DNA of 64,000 nt, from assembly GCF_039534125.1 (NCBI RefSeq), contig NZ_BAAAUV010000021.1:1-64000 (forward strand), in the 5' to 3' direction. The stretch is from Actinocorallia longicatena (GTDB lineage Bacteria > Actinomycetota > Actinomycetes > Streptosporangiales > Streptosporangiaceae). Position numbers and translations under genes: made by a program. Shown here one piece after another: positions 52,733 to 61,188 of the stretch (positions are counted from its first letter, which is position 1; each line of letters opens with the position of its first letter). A model generated the notes under the pieces. It was not told the origin of the DNA, searched no databases, and saw only the letters and a program-made list of their open reading frames with translations.

Positions 52733-53347
52733 TCATCCGCACCGGGGGCACGGTTCCGAGGGGCCGGGGCCGCCCTTGCGGTCGGAGACGTAGAGCCAGG
52801 CGTCGGCGATGAAGTCCTTCTCCGGGATCTCGCTCCGGGTGGCCCAGAAGGAGTCGGCGCGCAGGTCGCGGAAGCCGTGCCGGATGACGTCCCGGTACAG
52901 GTAGTCCGAGACGATCACCGCCAGGTCGGCCGAGGGGTAGTCCTCCAGGGCCGCCTTGGCGGGCTTGCTGTCGAGCAGGCGGAAGCACTCGATGACCGTG
53001 CCCCCGCCGAACCCGGCGGGGCCGGGGGTGACCATGCCGCTGGTCAGCGCCAGCCGCAGCCGGATGCGCGCGGCCTCGCTCAGGAGCCTGTTCTCCTGGC
53101 GGAGCGCCATGGTCATCCCGCGGATCAGATCGGGGATGACCCTCGTCTCGTCGATGTCACTCGGCGGAATGATCAACACTCCGTCACCGCTGTTCTGGAG
53201 GATCTCCTCGGGGAGACCGGCCTCACGGCAGGCGGCGTGGACGACGTCGACCAGGCTCTGCTGCGCTCTCATCTGCTCGGGGACCAGCCGCGAGCTCCAG
53301 CCCTTGATGTCGGCGGCGCCGCACAGCGCTCTGCGGGGAAGTGACAT
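52733..53347 (-). CDS. Class III cyclase-fold protein, degenerate
   Basis: 204 residues. GAADIKGWS (first metal-strand position), LQNSGDGVLIIP (the GDG-type hairpin), RIRLRLALTSGMVTPGPAGFGGGTVIECFRLLDS and LAVIVSDYLYRDVI reproduce the cyclase fold in order. Asn and Arg of the transition-state site are replaced (VIECFRLLDS for VNxAARL), so cyclic nucleotide synthesis is doubtful. It ends in CPRCG, half a zinc ribbon. The clearest member of the island's five. AGGAG precedes the ATG at 53347. Confidence 0.75.
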   Translation of the reverse strand: MSLPRRALCGAADIKGWSSRLVPEQMRAQQSLVDVVHAACREAGLPEEILQNSGDGVLIIPPSDIDETRVIPDLIRGMTMALRQENRLLSEAARIRLRLALTSGMVTPGPAGFGGGTVIECFRLLDSKPAKAALEDYPSADLAVIVSDYLYRDVIRHGFRDLRADSFWATRSEIPEKDFIADAWLYVSDRKGGPGPSEPCPRCG

Positions 53348-53432
53348 GGGTCTCTCCTGTGACTCGAGTGCGCCCATTCTTCGGGCTGGGCCCGGGTCGT
53401 TACCCGAATAAATCCGGACAGGGTCGATAAGT

Positions 53433-54140
53433 TCAGCCCGCGGCGAGAAGCCGGGCGGGCGGTGGGATGTCGGCGATCTCGGCGAGCCCGACCACGTCCC
53501 TGATGAAGATCCGCCCGCGCCGGCTGACGACGAGGTCCCGGAGCGCGTCGCCCTTGAACGCCTTCTGCACGGTGCCCTCCTGGGCGCCGATCAGCATGCC
53601 CAGCTCCACCTGGAGCAGGTCCAGCCTGAACTCCCCGTCGACCTTCTTGGCGAACAGCTCGGCCTGGTAGAGGACCGTGCGGGCCAGCCGTGCGTTGACC
53701 GCGTACCCCATGGCGTCCGCGCGGTAGGTGTTGGACTGCTTGAGCCGGAAGTTCGCCATCGAGGCGAGGGCGATCGCGGCTCCGGGATGCTCACCGAGGA
53801 AGTCCTTGAACCGGCGGCCCGGGATGACCAGGACGCTGGTGCGGATCCGCGCCGTCACCGTGGCCATGCGGGCCTCGTCGTTGAGGACGGCCCGCTCCCC
53901 GACGATGTCGCCGGGGTGGCGGATCGCCAGGAGCGACTCCGCCCCGTTCTCGACGACCACGGTCACGTTGACCCGCCCGGAGAGGATGAGGAAGGCCACG
54001 TCTCCGGGCTCGCCCTGGAGGACGAGGGTCTCCCCGGGTTCGTAGAGCTTCATGCGCCCGAGCCCGCGAAGCGCGTCTCGGGCCTCCGGCGCCAGGAATC
54101 CCATGTAGGAGGAATCCGGCCAAGGGGTCTGAGGGAACAT
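53433..54140 (-). CDS. Crp/Fnr-family regulator, second copy
   Basis: 235 residues. The barrel (ETLVLQGEPGDVAFLILSGRVNVTV; IRHPGDIVGERAVLNDEARMATV) and a C-terminal winged helix (DLLQVELGMLIGAQEGTVQKAFKGDALRDLVVSRRG) are clear. It lacks the Arg/Ser of the cAMP pocket, so a different ligand or none is likely. Its start abuts the stop of the cyclase/TPR gene, so it is part of the minus-strand operon. Its N-terminus resembles that of the Crp/Fnr at 34.9 kb. Confidence 0.85.
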   Translation of the reverse strand: MFPQTPWPDSSYMGFLAPEARDALRGLGRMKLYEPGETLVLQGEPGDVAFLILSGRVNVTVVVENGAESLLAIRHPGDIVGERAVLNDEARMATVTARIRTSVLVIPGRRFKDFLGEHPGAAIALASMANFRLKQSNTYRADAMGYAVNARLARTVLYQAELFAKKVDGEFRLDLLQVELGMLIGAQEGTVQKAFKGDALRDLVVSRRGRIFIRDVVGLAEIADIPPPARLLAAG

Positions 54141-55046
54141 CTAGCAACCGTCCGGGTCGAATCCGTTCTCCGCTAGCACCTCCATTATTGCCCTCACACC
54201 GGTCGCGAACTGGAGTGTTTCGAATATTTCCGGCAATACGTCGGCCTCCACGCCCGGACCGATCCGGCCGAGCGCGGCGTCCATGAGGCGGCGGGCCGCG
54301 TCGGGGTCGCCGGCCTCCGCCTCCCACAGCGCCAGCACGATCAGCGGCAGCGGGCTGCCGGGATCGGCCTCCGCGGCCTCGTTCAGGCACCGGTCCGCCC
54401 GCCTGTCCTCACCGCGGGCCTTCGCGGCGCACGCCAGCTCGACGAGCGTCGCGCAGCCGAGCCCGGACGGCCGCGCCGGCTCCCGGACCGCGACCTGCGC
54501 CGGGAGCCTGCGCGGAAGGTGGAGCCACGCGGTGGAGCTGCGGACCCCCTGCGGGCGGACCCTCCGCCAGACCGAGGCCGGGGAGCGGTCCTTCCAGCGG
54601 AGGATCACCTCGCGGAAGCACGGATCCGAGGCGATCACGGCGAGGTCGCTGCCCGGCGCGGACCGCAGGGCGGACCTGACCGCGTCGCCGGCGACCATGC
54701 GGGAGCCCTCGGCGAGGGCGAACCGGGCGATGCCGGCGGCGCCCGGCATGAGCAGTCCCGTCGTCAGCGCCAGCCGCAGCCGCAGCCTGCCGGTGCCGGA
54801 CACGCCGGTGTTCTCGGCGGCGAGCACCCGGTCGAGCTCCCTGATCAGGGTCGGGAGCGCGTCGACCCGGGCGCCGGAAACGACCATGAGCAGCCCGTTC
54901 AGGCCGTGCCCGGTGTACGGGCCGTTGAGCCCGCTGCGGTGCAGGGCGGTGTCGAAGACCCGGGAGACCGCCGCGCGGGCGGCCTGGCGAGGAGGCGGAC
55001 GCTCGGTCCCGCCCTCCGCCTCCAGGGTCAGGCACAGGCCGTTCAA
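54141..55046 (-). CDS. Cyclase-fold protein with C-terminal TPR-like helices
   Basis: 301 residues from a TTG that overlaps the vWA stop by 4 bp. The N-terminal ~190 residues are cyclase-like (NGLCLTLEAEG, GLNGLLMVV, RLRLRLALTTGLLMPGAAGIARFAL, LAVIASDPCFREVIL). The remainder is TPR-like (TLVELACAAKARGEDRRADRCLNEAAEADPGSPLPLIVLALWEAEAGDPDAARR). Metal and transition-state residues are absent. The frame is open upstream, but that part is antisense-like to the vWA gene. Confidence 0.7.
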   Translation of the reverse strand: MNGLCLTLEAEGGTERPPPRQAARAAVSRVFDTALHRSGLNGPYTGHGLNGLLMVVSGARVDALPTLIRELDRVLAAENTGVSGTGRLRLRLALTTGLLMPGAAGIARFALAEGSRMVAGDAVRSALRSAPGSDLAVIASDPCFREVILRWKDRSPASVWRRVRPQGVRSSTAWLHLPRRLPAQVAVREPARPSGLGCATLVELACAAKARGEDRRADRCLNEAAEADPGSPLPLIVLALWEAEAGDPDAARRLMDAALGRIGPGVEADVLPEIFETLQFATGVRAIMEVLAENGFDPDGC

Positions 55047-55738
55047 TACTCGATCGGGTCCAGCGGAAGCGAGCGGTACCCCTTCACCTCCTCGGGCACC
55101 AGCAGCCGCTGCGCCTGCACCGAGGCGACGAGCGAGTTCAGGAGGCTGGCCAGCGCCGACGACAGCGCCTCGCTGTTGGTCCCCTGCCGGGGGTCGGCGA
55201 TGAACGCCGCGACCGTCGACATCTGCTTGAGCACCGACTCGACGGCCTCGCCGAATCCGTAGGTGATGAGGTGCGGGTGCGGCTTCCAGGACGGGTCGGT
55301 GAGGCCGCTCAGCGCCTCGGTCCACCGCTCGTACGGGCGGTCGGCGGGCGCCCCGTCGGTCAGGAGGAACACCACGGGCCGCAGCGGGGTGATCCTCGTG
55401 GCCAGCAGCCGCTGGAGATCGACGTCGATGCGTTCGCGCAGGAGCTCGAAGAGCGGCGCGAAGTTGGTGGTCCCCCGGCACTGGACCGTCGGGACCCCGG
55501 TCAGGTCGCTGATCCCCGTCATGCCGAGGACGACGTGCGGCCTGGTGCTGAAGGTGATGATCGACAGATGGATGAACTCGGAGATCCGCGGGTTGGAGTA
55601 GAGGGTCTCGAGGATCTCCTCCAGCGTCTTGTTGAGCAGCGCCTCATGGGCCTCCATCGACTTGGAGACGTCGAGCACGACATAGGTCGGCAGGCCTTTG
55701 CCCCGCGAGACGGCGGGGGCTGCGTCGGAGGTGGACAT
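55043..55738 (-). CDS. TerY-like vWA-domain protein, triad 2
   Basis: 231 residues. MIDAS DVSKS (Asp23, Ser25, Ser27), RGTTNFAPL (Thr) and FLLTDGAPAD (Asp) are complete. It is about as similar in layout to the triad-1 vWA as to other TerY proteins. It lies 29 bases after the kinase gene, last of the three triad genes on the minus strand. Probably the binding platform of the second phosphorylation triad. Confidence 0.85.
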   Translation of the reverse strand: MSTSDAAPAVSRGKGLPTYVVLDVSKSMEAHEALLNKTLEEILETLYSNPRISEFIHLSIITFSTRPHVVLGMTGISDLTGVPTVQCRGTTNFAPLFELLRERIDVDLQRLLATRITPLRPVVFLLTDGAPADRPYERWTEALSGLTDPSWKPHPHLITYGFGEAVESVLKQMSTVAAFIADPRQGTNSEALSSALASLLNSLVASVQAQRLLVPEEVKGYRSLPLDPIEY

Positions 55739-55767
55739 GTCGCTCCAGGGTCGTCGGGGAAACGTCG

Positions 55768-56913
55768 TCAGGGGAACAGGGAAACAACCACGCCGCCGAG
55801 GGCGAGCAGCAGCAGGACCACCGCGCAGGCGGCGATGGCCGTGGGCACCCATTCGCCGTCGAGCGTCTCGGGGCCGTCCGGCTCGGGCTCGGGTTCCGGT
55901 TCGGGCGCGAACACCGGATCGGGCTCGATCCGGTGCGGAGCGGGCCGGGACGCCCGGCGCGGCTCGGGCACCACGGCGCGGGACGGGGCCGTGTCCGGGA
56001 CCGGAACCGGGGTGACCGGCCGCCGCGGCGTGCGGGCCTCCTGCTCGGCGTCGAGGACGGCCAGCAGGTTCGCCGAGGACGGCCGCGCGGTGACGTCGCC
56101 CTCGGTCAGGGTCTGCCAGAGGGTCTTGCCGACCGGCCCGTCCCGCAGCGCGGCGGGCAGCGCGTCGAAGGCCGCGGGGAAGTCGCTCCCCCGCGTCCCG
56201 GACAGGCAGCGGAGCACGGCCACCGCGAGCTTGTACCGGTCGGTGTGGACGGTCAGCGGCGTCCCGGCGGGCGCGAAGGGGTCGTCCCAGGTGTTGCACT
56301 CCACCCAGGCGCGTTCGCCGAACCCGCAGGAGTCCATGTCGATCACGAACACCCGCCCGCTGCCCCGCGCCCACAGCGCGTTGGCGTAGGACCAGTCCCC
56401 GTAGACCACGCCGTGCCGTTCGAGCAGCGCGCCCGCGGCGGCGAGGTTCCGCGCCACCGCCAGCCGCTCCCGCGGGGCCGGGACCTCCCAGCCCCGCCGG
56501 GTGAAGAACCCGGGCTCGGTCTGGACGAGCTGGTCGATGTCGAGCAGCCGCGAACGGGTCTCCCCCGAGATCCCGCGCATGCCGACGGAGAAGTCGGCGG
56601 GTGCCATCGCCATCAGCACCCCGACCGTCCCGCCCGCCTTGACGATGCGCGCCGCCGGCCAGCAGAAGGCGGTGTCGACCAGGGCGCGGTCGGCGGGCGT
56701 CATCGCGGACGGCAGATCGATCAGCCGGTCGAGCTCCTCGATCGGCTGGAGGGGGAATCCCGGCCGGTAGCGCTTCACCAGCCAGCCCGGATGACCGGCG
56801 CTCTCGTAGATCATCTCGGACTCGCCGTTCTCGCCCGCGATCATCCGGCCGCGGGCGGCGACCTCGGAGAACGGCACGACCGGCGGGACGGGCCGATCCG
56901 ACCACGCCCTCAT
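55768..56913 (-). CDS. TerY-P-type protein kinase, triad 2, membrane anchored
   Basis: 381 residues; the ATG at 56913 overlaps the PP2C stop by 4 bp. A divergent kinase with LVKRYRPG (Lys), catalytic loop YGDWSYAN in place of HRDxxxxN, and VIDMDSCG in place of DFG. A Pro/Glu-rich linker and C-terminal membrane helix (IAACAVVLLLLALGGVVVSL) follow. Same plan as the triad-1 kinase, so both signal at the membrane. Confidence 0.8.
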   Translation of the reverse strand: MRAWSDRPVPPVVPFSEVAARGRMIAGENGESEMIYESAGHPGWLVKRYRPGFPLQPIEELDRLIDLPSAMTPADRALVDTAFCWPAARIVKAGGTVGVLMAMAPADFSVGMRGISGETRSRLLDIDQLVQTEPGFFTRRGWEVPAPRERLAVARNLAAAGALLERHGVVYGDWSYANALWARGSGRVFVIDMDSCGFGERAWVECNTWDDPFAPAGTPLTVHTDRYKLAVAVLRCLSGTRGSDFPAAFDALPAALRDGPVGKTLWQTLTEGDVTARPSSANLLAVLDAEQEARTPRRPVTPVPVPDTAPSRAVVPEPRRASRPAPHRIEPDPVFAPEPEPEPEPDGPETLDGEWVPTAIAACAVVLLLLALGGVVVSLFP

Positions 56914-57797
56914 GGCCCGCACCAGACCACGACGGCCGTGCGGTCGTCGAGATGACCGTTCGCCTCGAACCCGACCTCCTGGAGGAACAGGGAGATGTGC
57001 GGCGGCCGGGTCCAGCGTTCGGCGAACCAGGCCGAGGTGGCCTCGGCCTGGCCGAGCGCGTCGCCGACCCCGTCCGAGGTGAGCGCGACGACCGCGCCGG
57101 GCTCCAGCACGACGGTCGTCGCCGTGGCCCGGTCGGGATGGAACGGCAGGAACTCCGTCAGGGTCCCGGCGTCGAAGCCCGTCTTCTCCGCGCCCGCCAG
57201 CCGGCGCCAGCCGCGCGGCTCGCGCAGCCAGCCGCAGACGTCGGCGACCGAGGCCAGCCAGATCTCGCGCCGCCCCGAGCCGTCGGGGAGGACCGGGATG
57301 ACGGCCGCCAGCGCCGCGGCCCTGACGTCGTTCTCCGTCACCCCGAACTGCTCGGCCGCGCCCGACATCTGCCGGGCCGCCTCCAGGAAGATCTCGGGCG
57401 CCCGCAGCGGCGCGTCACGGTTCAGGTCCGCGCGCAGCCTGCCGACCAGGGCGCTCACCGCGACGCTCGCCCCCAGGTGGGCGCGGCTGCTGTCGGACAT
57501 CCCGTCGGCCACCGCGACGATCAGATACCGCCCCGCGGCGTCGCGGCCCAGCTTGTAGGCGTCCTGGCGGGGCCCCGCCGGTTCGGCGCACCGGTGCCCG
57601 GGACCGACCAGCGACGCCGCCCGCACCGTCAGCCCGCCCACGCTCGCGGCGTCGGCGGCGATGCCGGAAAGGGCGGGCTCGTCGGGCAGCCGCCAGGGCA
57701 TCCTGGCGGCCGCCGGGGTCTGTCCGAACGGGCTCGGGAAGGCCATCTGGTCGCCGGTGAGCGTGTCGTCCTCGCCCCTCCGGAACGGCCACGGCAT
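56910..57797 (-). CDS. PP2C-type protein phosphatase, triad 2
   Basis: 295 residues. GPRQDAYKLG, VAVADGMSDSSRAHLGA, an ALTSDGVGDALG block and HLDDRTAVVVW give the PPM fold. One catalytic strand is altered (SVADVCGWL instead of GDSRxYL), which may lower activity. The ATG at 57797 shares one base with the upstream SPFH-like stop. Second of the three triad genes on this strand. Confidence 0.8.
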   Translation of the reverse strand: MPWPFRRGEDDTLTGDQMAFPSPFGQTPAAARMPWRLPDEPALSGIAADAASVGGLTVRAASLVGPGHRCAEPAGPRQDAYKLGRDAAGRYLIVAVADGMSDSSRAHLGASVAVSALVGRLRADLNRDAPLRAPEIFLEAARQMSGAAEQFGVTENDVRAAALAAVIPVLPDGSGRREIWLASVADVCGWLREPRGWRRLAGAEKTGFDAGTLTEFLPFHPDRATATTVVLEPGAVVALTSDGVGDALGQAEATSAWFAERWTRPPHISLFLQEVGFEANGHLDDRTAVVVWCGP

Positions 57798-59020
57798 CAC
57801 TGACCACCCCGCTGCCACGGCGGCGGACGCCAGTCGGCCACCCCGTCGACCGACCCGCCGATGACCCGGTCCGGCATGACGTCCTCCTCCTCGTCCTCGT
57901 CGTACGAGGCCGGCGGGGGCGGCGGGAGGGCCTGGCGCGCCTCGGACGGCCCCGGCTGGATCGGCACCTGCTCGGTGAAGAAGGCGCCGGTCGGGTTGTT
58001 GCCGACGAACCCCTCGATCGGAGTGATGATCATCTTGCGCAGCGGCTCGATGTCGGCGTCCTGGATGAGGTCGTTGTCGACGAGCTTGTTGAACAGCTCG
58101 ATCCGCTGCTGCCGGTCCAGGGTGCCCCGGGTGCGGATGTCGCCGATGACCTCGCCGACCTGGTCGGGGTGGCGCTGGAGGAACAGGAACAGCAGATCCT
58201 CCTGGCCGCTGACCTGGTTCCTCAGGTCGGCGATGCCCTGGGCCGTCATCTCCGACTGGAACGTCGCGTTGACCCAGGCGGCGTTCCGCGCGGCGGCCCC
58301 GGCGTCGTGGTCGACCTGGGCGATCAGCCGGAACAGCGTGATGCCCTCGTCGAAGGTCACGTTCCCCCGGGACAGCACCTCACCGACCTTCTCCTCGAAG
58401 GCGGCGTCCCGGTCGATGGTGTAGCGGCGGGCGATCGGCTGGAGCAGCTCGATCAGCCGGGTCCTGACGAACTCGTTGCCGTCGGGCATCCGGGCCCTGA
58501 CGATCCGCGCGGGATCCGTGACCCGCCAGCCGACGTGCACCGTGAGCTGGAACTTCGCCGCCATCGACGCGCTCGGCACCTCCAGCTGCGCCGACATCGA
58601 GTGGTCGCCGATGTCGACCTCGTAGCGGAACTTGTAGCGCACGGTCGTGAACGCCAGGGGCGGCCTGGCCAGCTCGACCAGGGCGCCGTTGCGGTCGAGG
58701 TACAGGACGGCACGGCCGGGGACGGCGGGGACCCGCCCGGCCGTCGCCATCGGCTGCTCGTTCAGGATGAGCGGCACGGGCGGGACGGGCGGCGGTGGCG
58801 GGGCCGGCATCACGGCCTGGATCGGCGGCATCCCCTGCGGCGGGCCTCCACCGCCCGGCATCCCCTGCATCCAGGGCTGCTGGAGTGCTCCCGTCCACGG
58901 CTGCTGCGGGGCGGCCTGCTGTTGTTGCTGCTGCTGCGGGTCCTGGCCGCCCTGGGGCTGCTGGTGCCGCCTGTCGTCGCGGTGCGGCTCCGACTCGTCC
59001 GGAAGCTGCTGCTGGTTCAT
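57797..59020 (-). CDS. SPFH/band-7-like protein with poly-Gln N-terminus
   Basis: 407 residues. The first ~85 residues are Gln/Pro-rich, including seven consecutive glutamines. An SPFH-like domain follows (about 95-260: AVPGRAVLYLDRNGALVELARPPL, KFQLTVHVGWRVTDPARIV, EFVRTRLIELLQPIARRY), then a helical stretch and an acidic Pro-rich tail. There is no clear membrane helix. SPFH proteins form membrane scaffolds; here it probably organises the triad and STAND proteins. ATGA overlap with the upstream gene. Confidence 0.72.
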   Translation of the reverse strand: MNQQQLPDESEPHRDDRRHQQPQGGQDPQQQQQQQAAPQQPWTGALQQPWMQGMPGGGGPPQGMPPIQAVMPAPPPPPVPPVPLILNEQPMATAGRVPAVPGRAVLYLDRNGALVELARPPLAFTTVRYKFRYEVDIGDHSMSAQLEVPSASMAAKFQLTVHVGWRVTDPARIVRARMPDGNEFVRTRLIELLQPIARRYTIDRDAAFEEKVGEVLSRGNVTFDEGITLFRLIAQVDHDAGAAARNAAWVNATFQSEMTAQGIADLRNQVSGQEDLLFLFLQRHPDQVGEVIGDIRTRGTLDRQQRIELFNKLVDNDLIQDADIEPLRKMIITPIEGFVGNNPTGAFFTEQVPIQPGPSEARQALPPPPPASYDEDEEEDVMPDRVIGGSVDGVADWRPPPWQRGGQ

Positions 59021-61188
59021 CGGAACTGCCTTTCTGCGGTGAGGATCCGGAGCACCTCGGCCGAGCACTTCGGCGCTCCCCGCGCCCCCTCGGCCCAGCT
59101 CCTGGCTTCGTAAGCGATGACGTCCCAGGTCCTGCCGTCCCTGGCGGCGGCGACCGCCAGCAGGCGGGCCAGTGCCCGGCGCACCACGGGTTCCGGTTCG
59201 GCCGTGTGCGCCCACTCGGCCAGCACCTCCTTGGCGCTGCGGTGCAGGCCCGCGGCGTTCAGGGAGTCCGCCCACAGGGCCGCGATCCCCCGCTGCCTGA
59301 TCGGGGCGACCGTGGCGATGTGCAGGAGCAGCGGCCACGTCGTGATCTCCCCGTCGAGCTTCGGAAGCTCACGGACCAGGTCCGCGGCGGCGTAGAGGAA
59401 GGCCAGGCGGGCGGTGTTGCGCTGGTCCTTCTTGCCCAGCCAGCCGAGCAGGAGGGCGGCGGCGTCGAGGCGCTCCCCCTCCACCTCCCACATCTCGGTG
59501 ACGGTCTCGCAGACGGCCGCGGTCACCTCCTCCTCGTCGGAGGCGGAAAGGTCCTCGAGCGCCTCCAGCGCGGCGGCCGACCCGGACGCGTCGTGCTCCA
59601 GCCGCCAGGCCCGGGCGGCCGTGGCCTGGAGGGCGGGCGACACCTCGTCCACCGCCCACTCGCGGACCATGCCGCGGATCGTCTTGCGGAGCTCGGGATC
59701 CTGCTCGGCCGCGCCGCGCAGGGCCACGGCCGCAGCGTCGCGCAGCCGGGGATCCTCGTCCCTGGCCCACTGCACGATGACGTGCCGCCGGACGTGGTCG
59801 AAGGAGCGGGCGGTGAGGAATCCGACGGCGACCGCGGTCCGGACCCGGACGGTGTCCAGCTCGTGCCTGGCGTACTCGCGGAGCCAGCTCAGCAGCTTGG
59901 GACGGGCGTCGTCGTACTCGTTCCAGAAGTAGAACAGGTATCTGCGCTGGAGGTTCGGGTCCTTGAACCGCACCACTCCCGCGGCCGTCCCGCCGTGCCG
60001 GGTCTGCACCGTCGAGGGGACGACATGGGCGCGCAGCGCCTCCAGCCGCGCGGCCCGCTTACGGACGAGCGGGGCGTGGCGCGCCTGTTCGGCGCTCTCC
60101 AGCGCGTTCTCCGGTTCGAGGTAGGACTGGAGCAGGTCGGCGGAGGCCGAGGCGGTCTCGTAGGGCTCGCCGCCCAGCACCGCGATCGCCATGGCCATGC
60201 ACTGGGTGGACAGGTCGGGCAGCGCGTCCGCCCAGCGCTCGAAGGCGGCCTGGTCCTGGAGCTCGATCCTGGCCCTGACGGCCGCCGCGAGCGGCTCGTC
60301 GCCTTCGAGCGCCTCGGCGAACAGGTCGGCGAGCGTCGCGGCGTGGACCGGCCGGACGTCCTTCTCCAGCTGCTCGGCGATCAGGGCCATGGCCTCGGCG
60401 TCGTCGAGGACGCGGTCGGCGCCCTCGAAACCGGAGCGCTGCTCGAGATGCCTGATCAGCATCTCCCGCCGGTCGCCGGCCGGGCCCTGCTCGTGGACCA
60501 GGGCGGAGAACTCCGAGCAGCCGAACCTCCGGCCGCGCGTCACGGTGATGACGAGCCGGGCGTCGCACTCCTCCAGGACGCCGACGAGGCTCTCCAGCTC
60601 GAACGAGGTCAGGGCGCGCGCCGCGGGCCCGGCCAGGTCGGTGAGGACGTAGCCCGCGCCCGCGGTCAGGTCCGCCGCGGTGAGCATGCCCAGCCGGGTC
60701 TCGGGCGCGAGCAGGAACACCCGCGGGAAGCCGGACAGCAGCCGCCGGGCGGTCATGTACCGTCCGGCGCCGTCGTCCGCGCACAGGACGGTCACCCGGT
60801 GCGAGGCGACGGCCTCGACCAGGGCGGTGAACCCCTGCGGCGGCACGAACACCCGGCCCAGCGCGTCCAGGTCGGTCAGCTCGCACAGCCTGACGGAGTC
60901 CTTGCCCGCGGAGGCGGCGTGGAAGTGGATGTCGCGGCCGGCCATCGCCCCGGCCTTGATGTCGTTGCCGGTGAAGCTCGACAGGGCGTCGGCCTCGGCG
61001 CCCAGCCGCTCGCCGACCGAACCGGCCTGGCCCGTCCTGGCCGAGAACCTCCGGCCCAGTTCCTGGTGCTTCGCCTTGGCCCCTTCGGCCCTTTCTCTGT
61101 CCTTCTCGCCGCCGGTGCCGCCCCCGCCGCCCTCGCCGTCGGGGGTGCTCTTGGCCGGTTGCTGCGGCTCGGCCGGGGAGTCGCTCAT
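59017..61188 (-). CDS. STAND-like HEAT protein with degenerate P-loop and N-terminal RHIM-like motif
   Basis: 723 residues. A disordered N-terminus is followed by GNDIKAGAMAGRDIHFH (74-90), a RHIM-like amyloid motif. Next is a P-loop-like fold: VTVLCADDGAGRYMTARRL (Walker A with Arg143 for Lys) and a YVLTDLAG Walker B-like strand, so ATP hydrolysis is unlikely. The C-terminal ~400 residues are HEAT-like helical repeats (ARDEDPRLRDAAAVALRGA). The architecture is that of an inactive STAND sensor. 4-bp overlaps join it to both neighbours. Confidence 0.7.
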   Translation of the reverse strand: MSDSPAEPQQPAKSTPDGEGGGGGTGGEKDRERAEGAKAKHQELGRRFSARTGQAGSVGERLGAEADALSSFTGNDIKAGAMAGRDIHFHAASAGKDSVRLCELTDLDALGRVFVPPQGFTALVEAVASHRVTVLCADDGAGRYMTARRLLSGFPRVFLLAPETRLGMLTAADLTAGAGYVLTDLAGPAARALTSFELESLVGVLEECDARLVITVTRGRRFGCSEFSALVHEQGPAGDRREMLIRHLEQRSGFEGADRVLDDAEAMALIAEQLEKDVRPVHAATLADLFAEALEGDEPLAAAVRARIELQDQAAFERWADALPDLSTQCMAMAIAVLGGEPYETASASADLLQSYLEPENALESAEQARHAPLVRKRAARLEALRAHVVPSTVQTRHGGTAAGVVRFKDPNLQRRYLFYFWNEYDDARPKLLSWLREYARHELDTVRVRTAVAVGFLTARSFDHVRRHVIVQWARDEDPRLRDAAAVALRGAAEQDPELRKTIRGMVREWAVDEVSPALQATAARAWRLEHDASGSAAALEALEDLSASDEEEVTAAVCETVTEMWEVEGERLDAAALLLGWLGKKDQRNTARLAFLYAAADLVRELPKLDGEITTWPLLLHIATVAPIRQRGIAALWADSLNAAGLHRSAKEVLAEWAHTAEPEPVVRRALARLLAVAAARDGRTWDVIAYEARSWAEGARGAPKCSAEVLRILTAERQFR

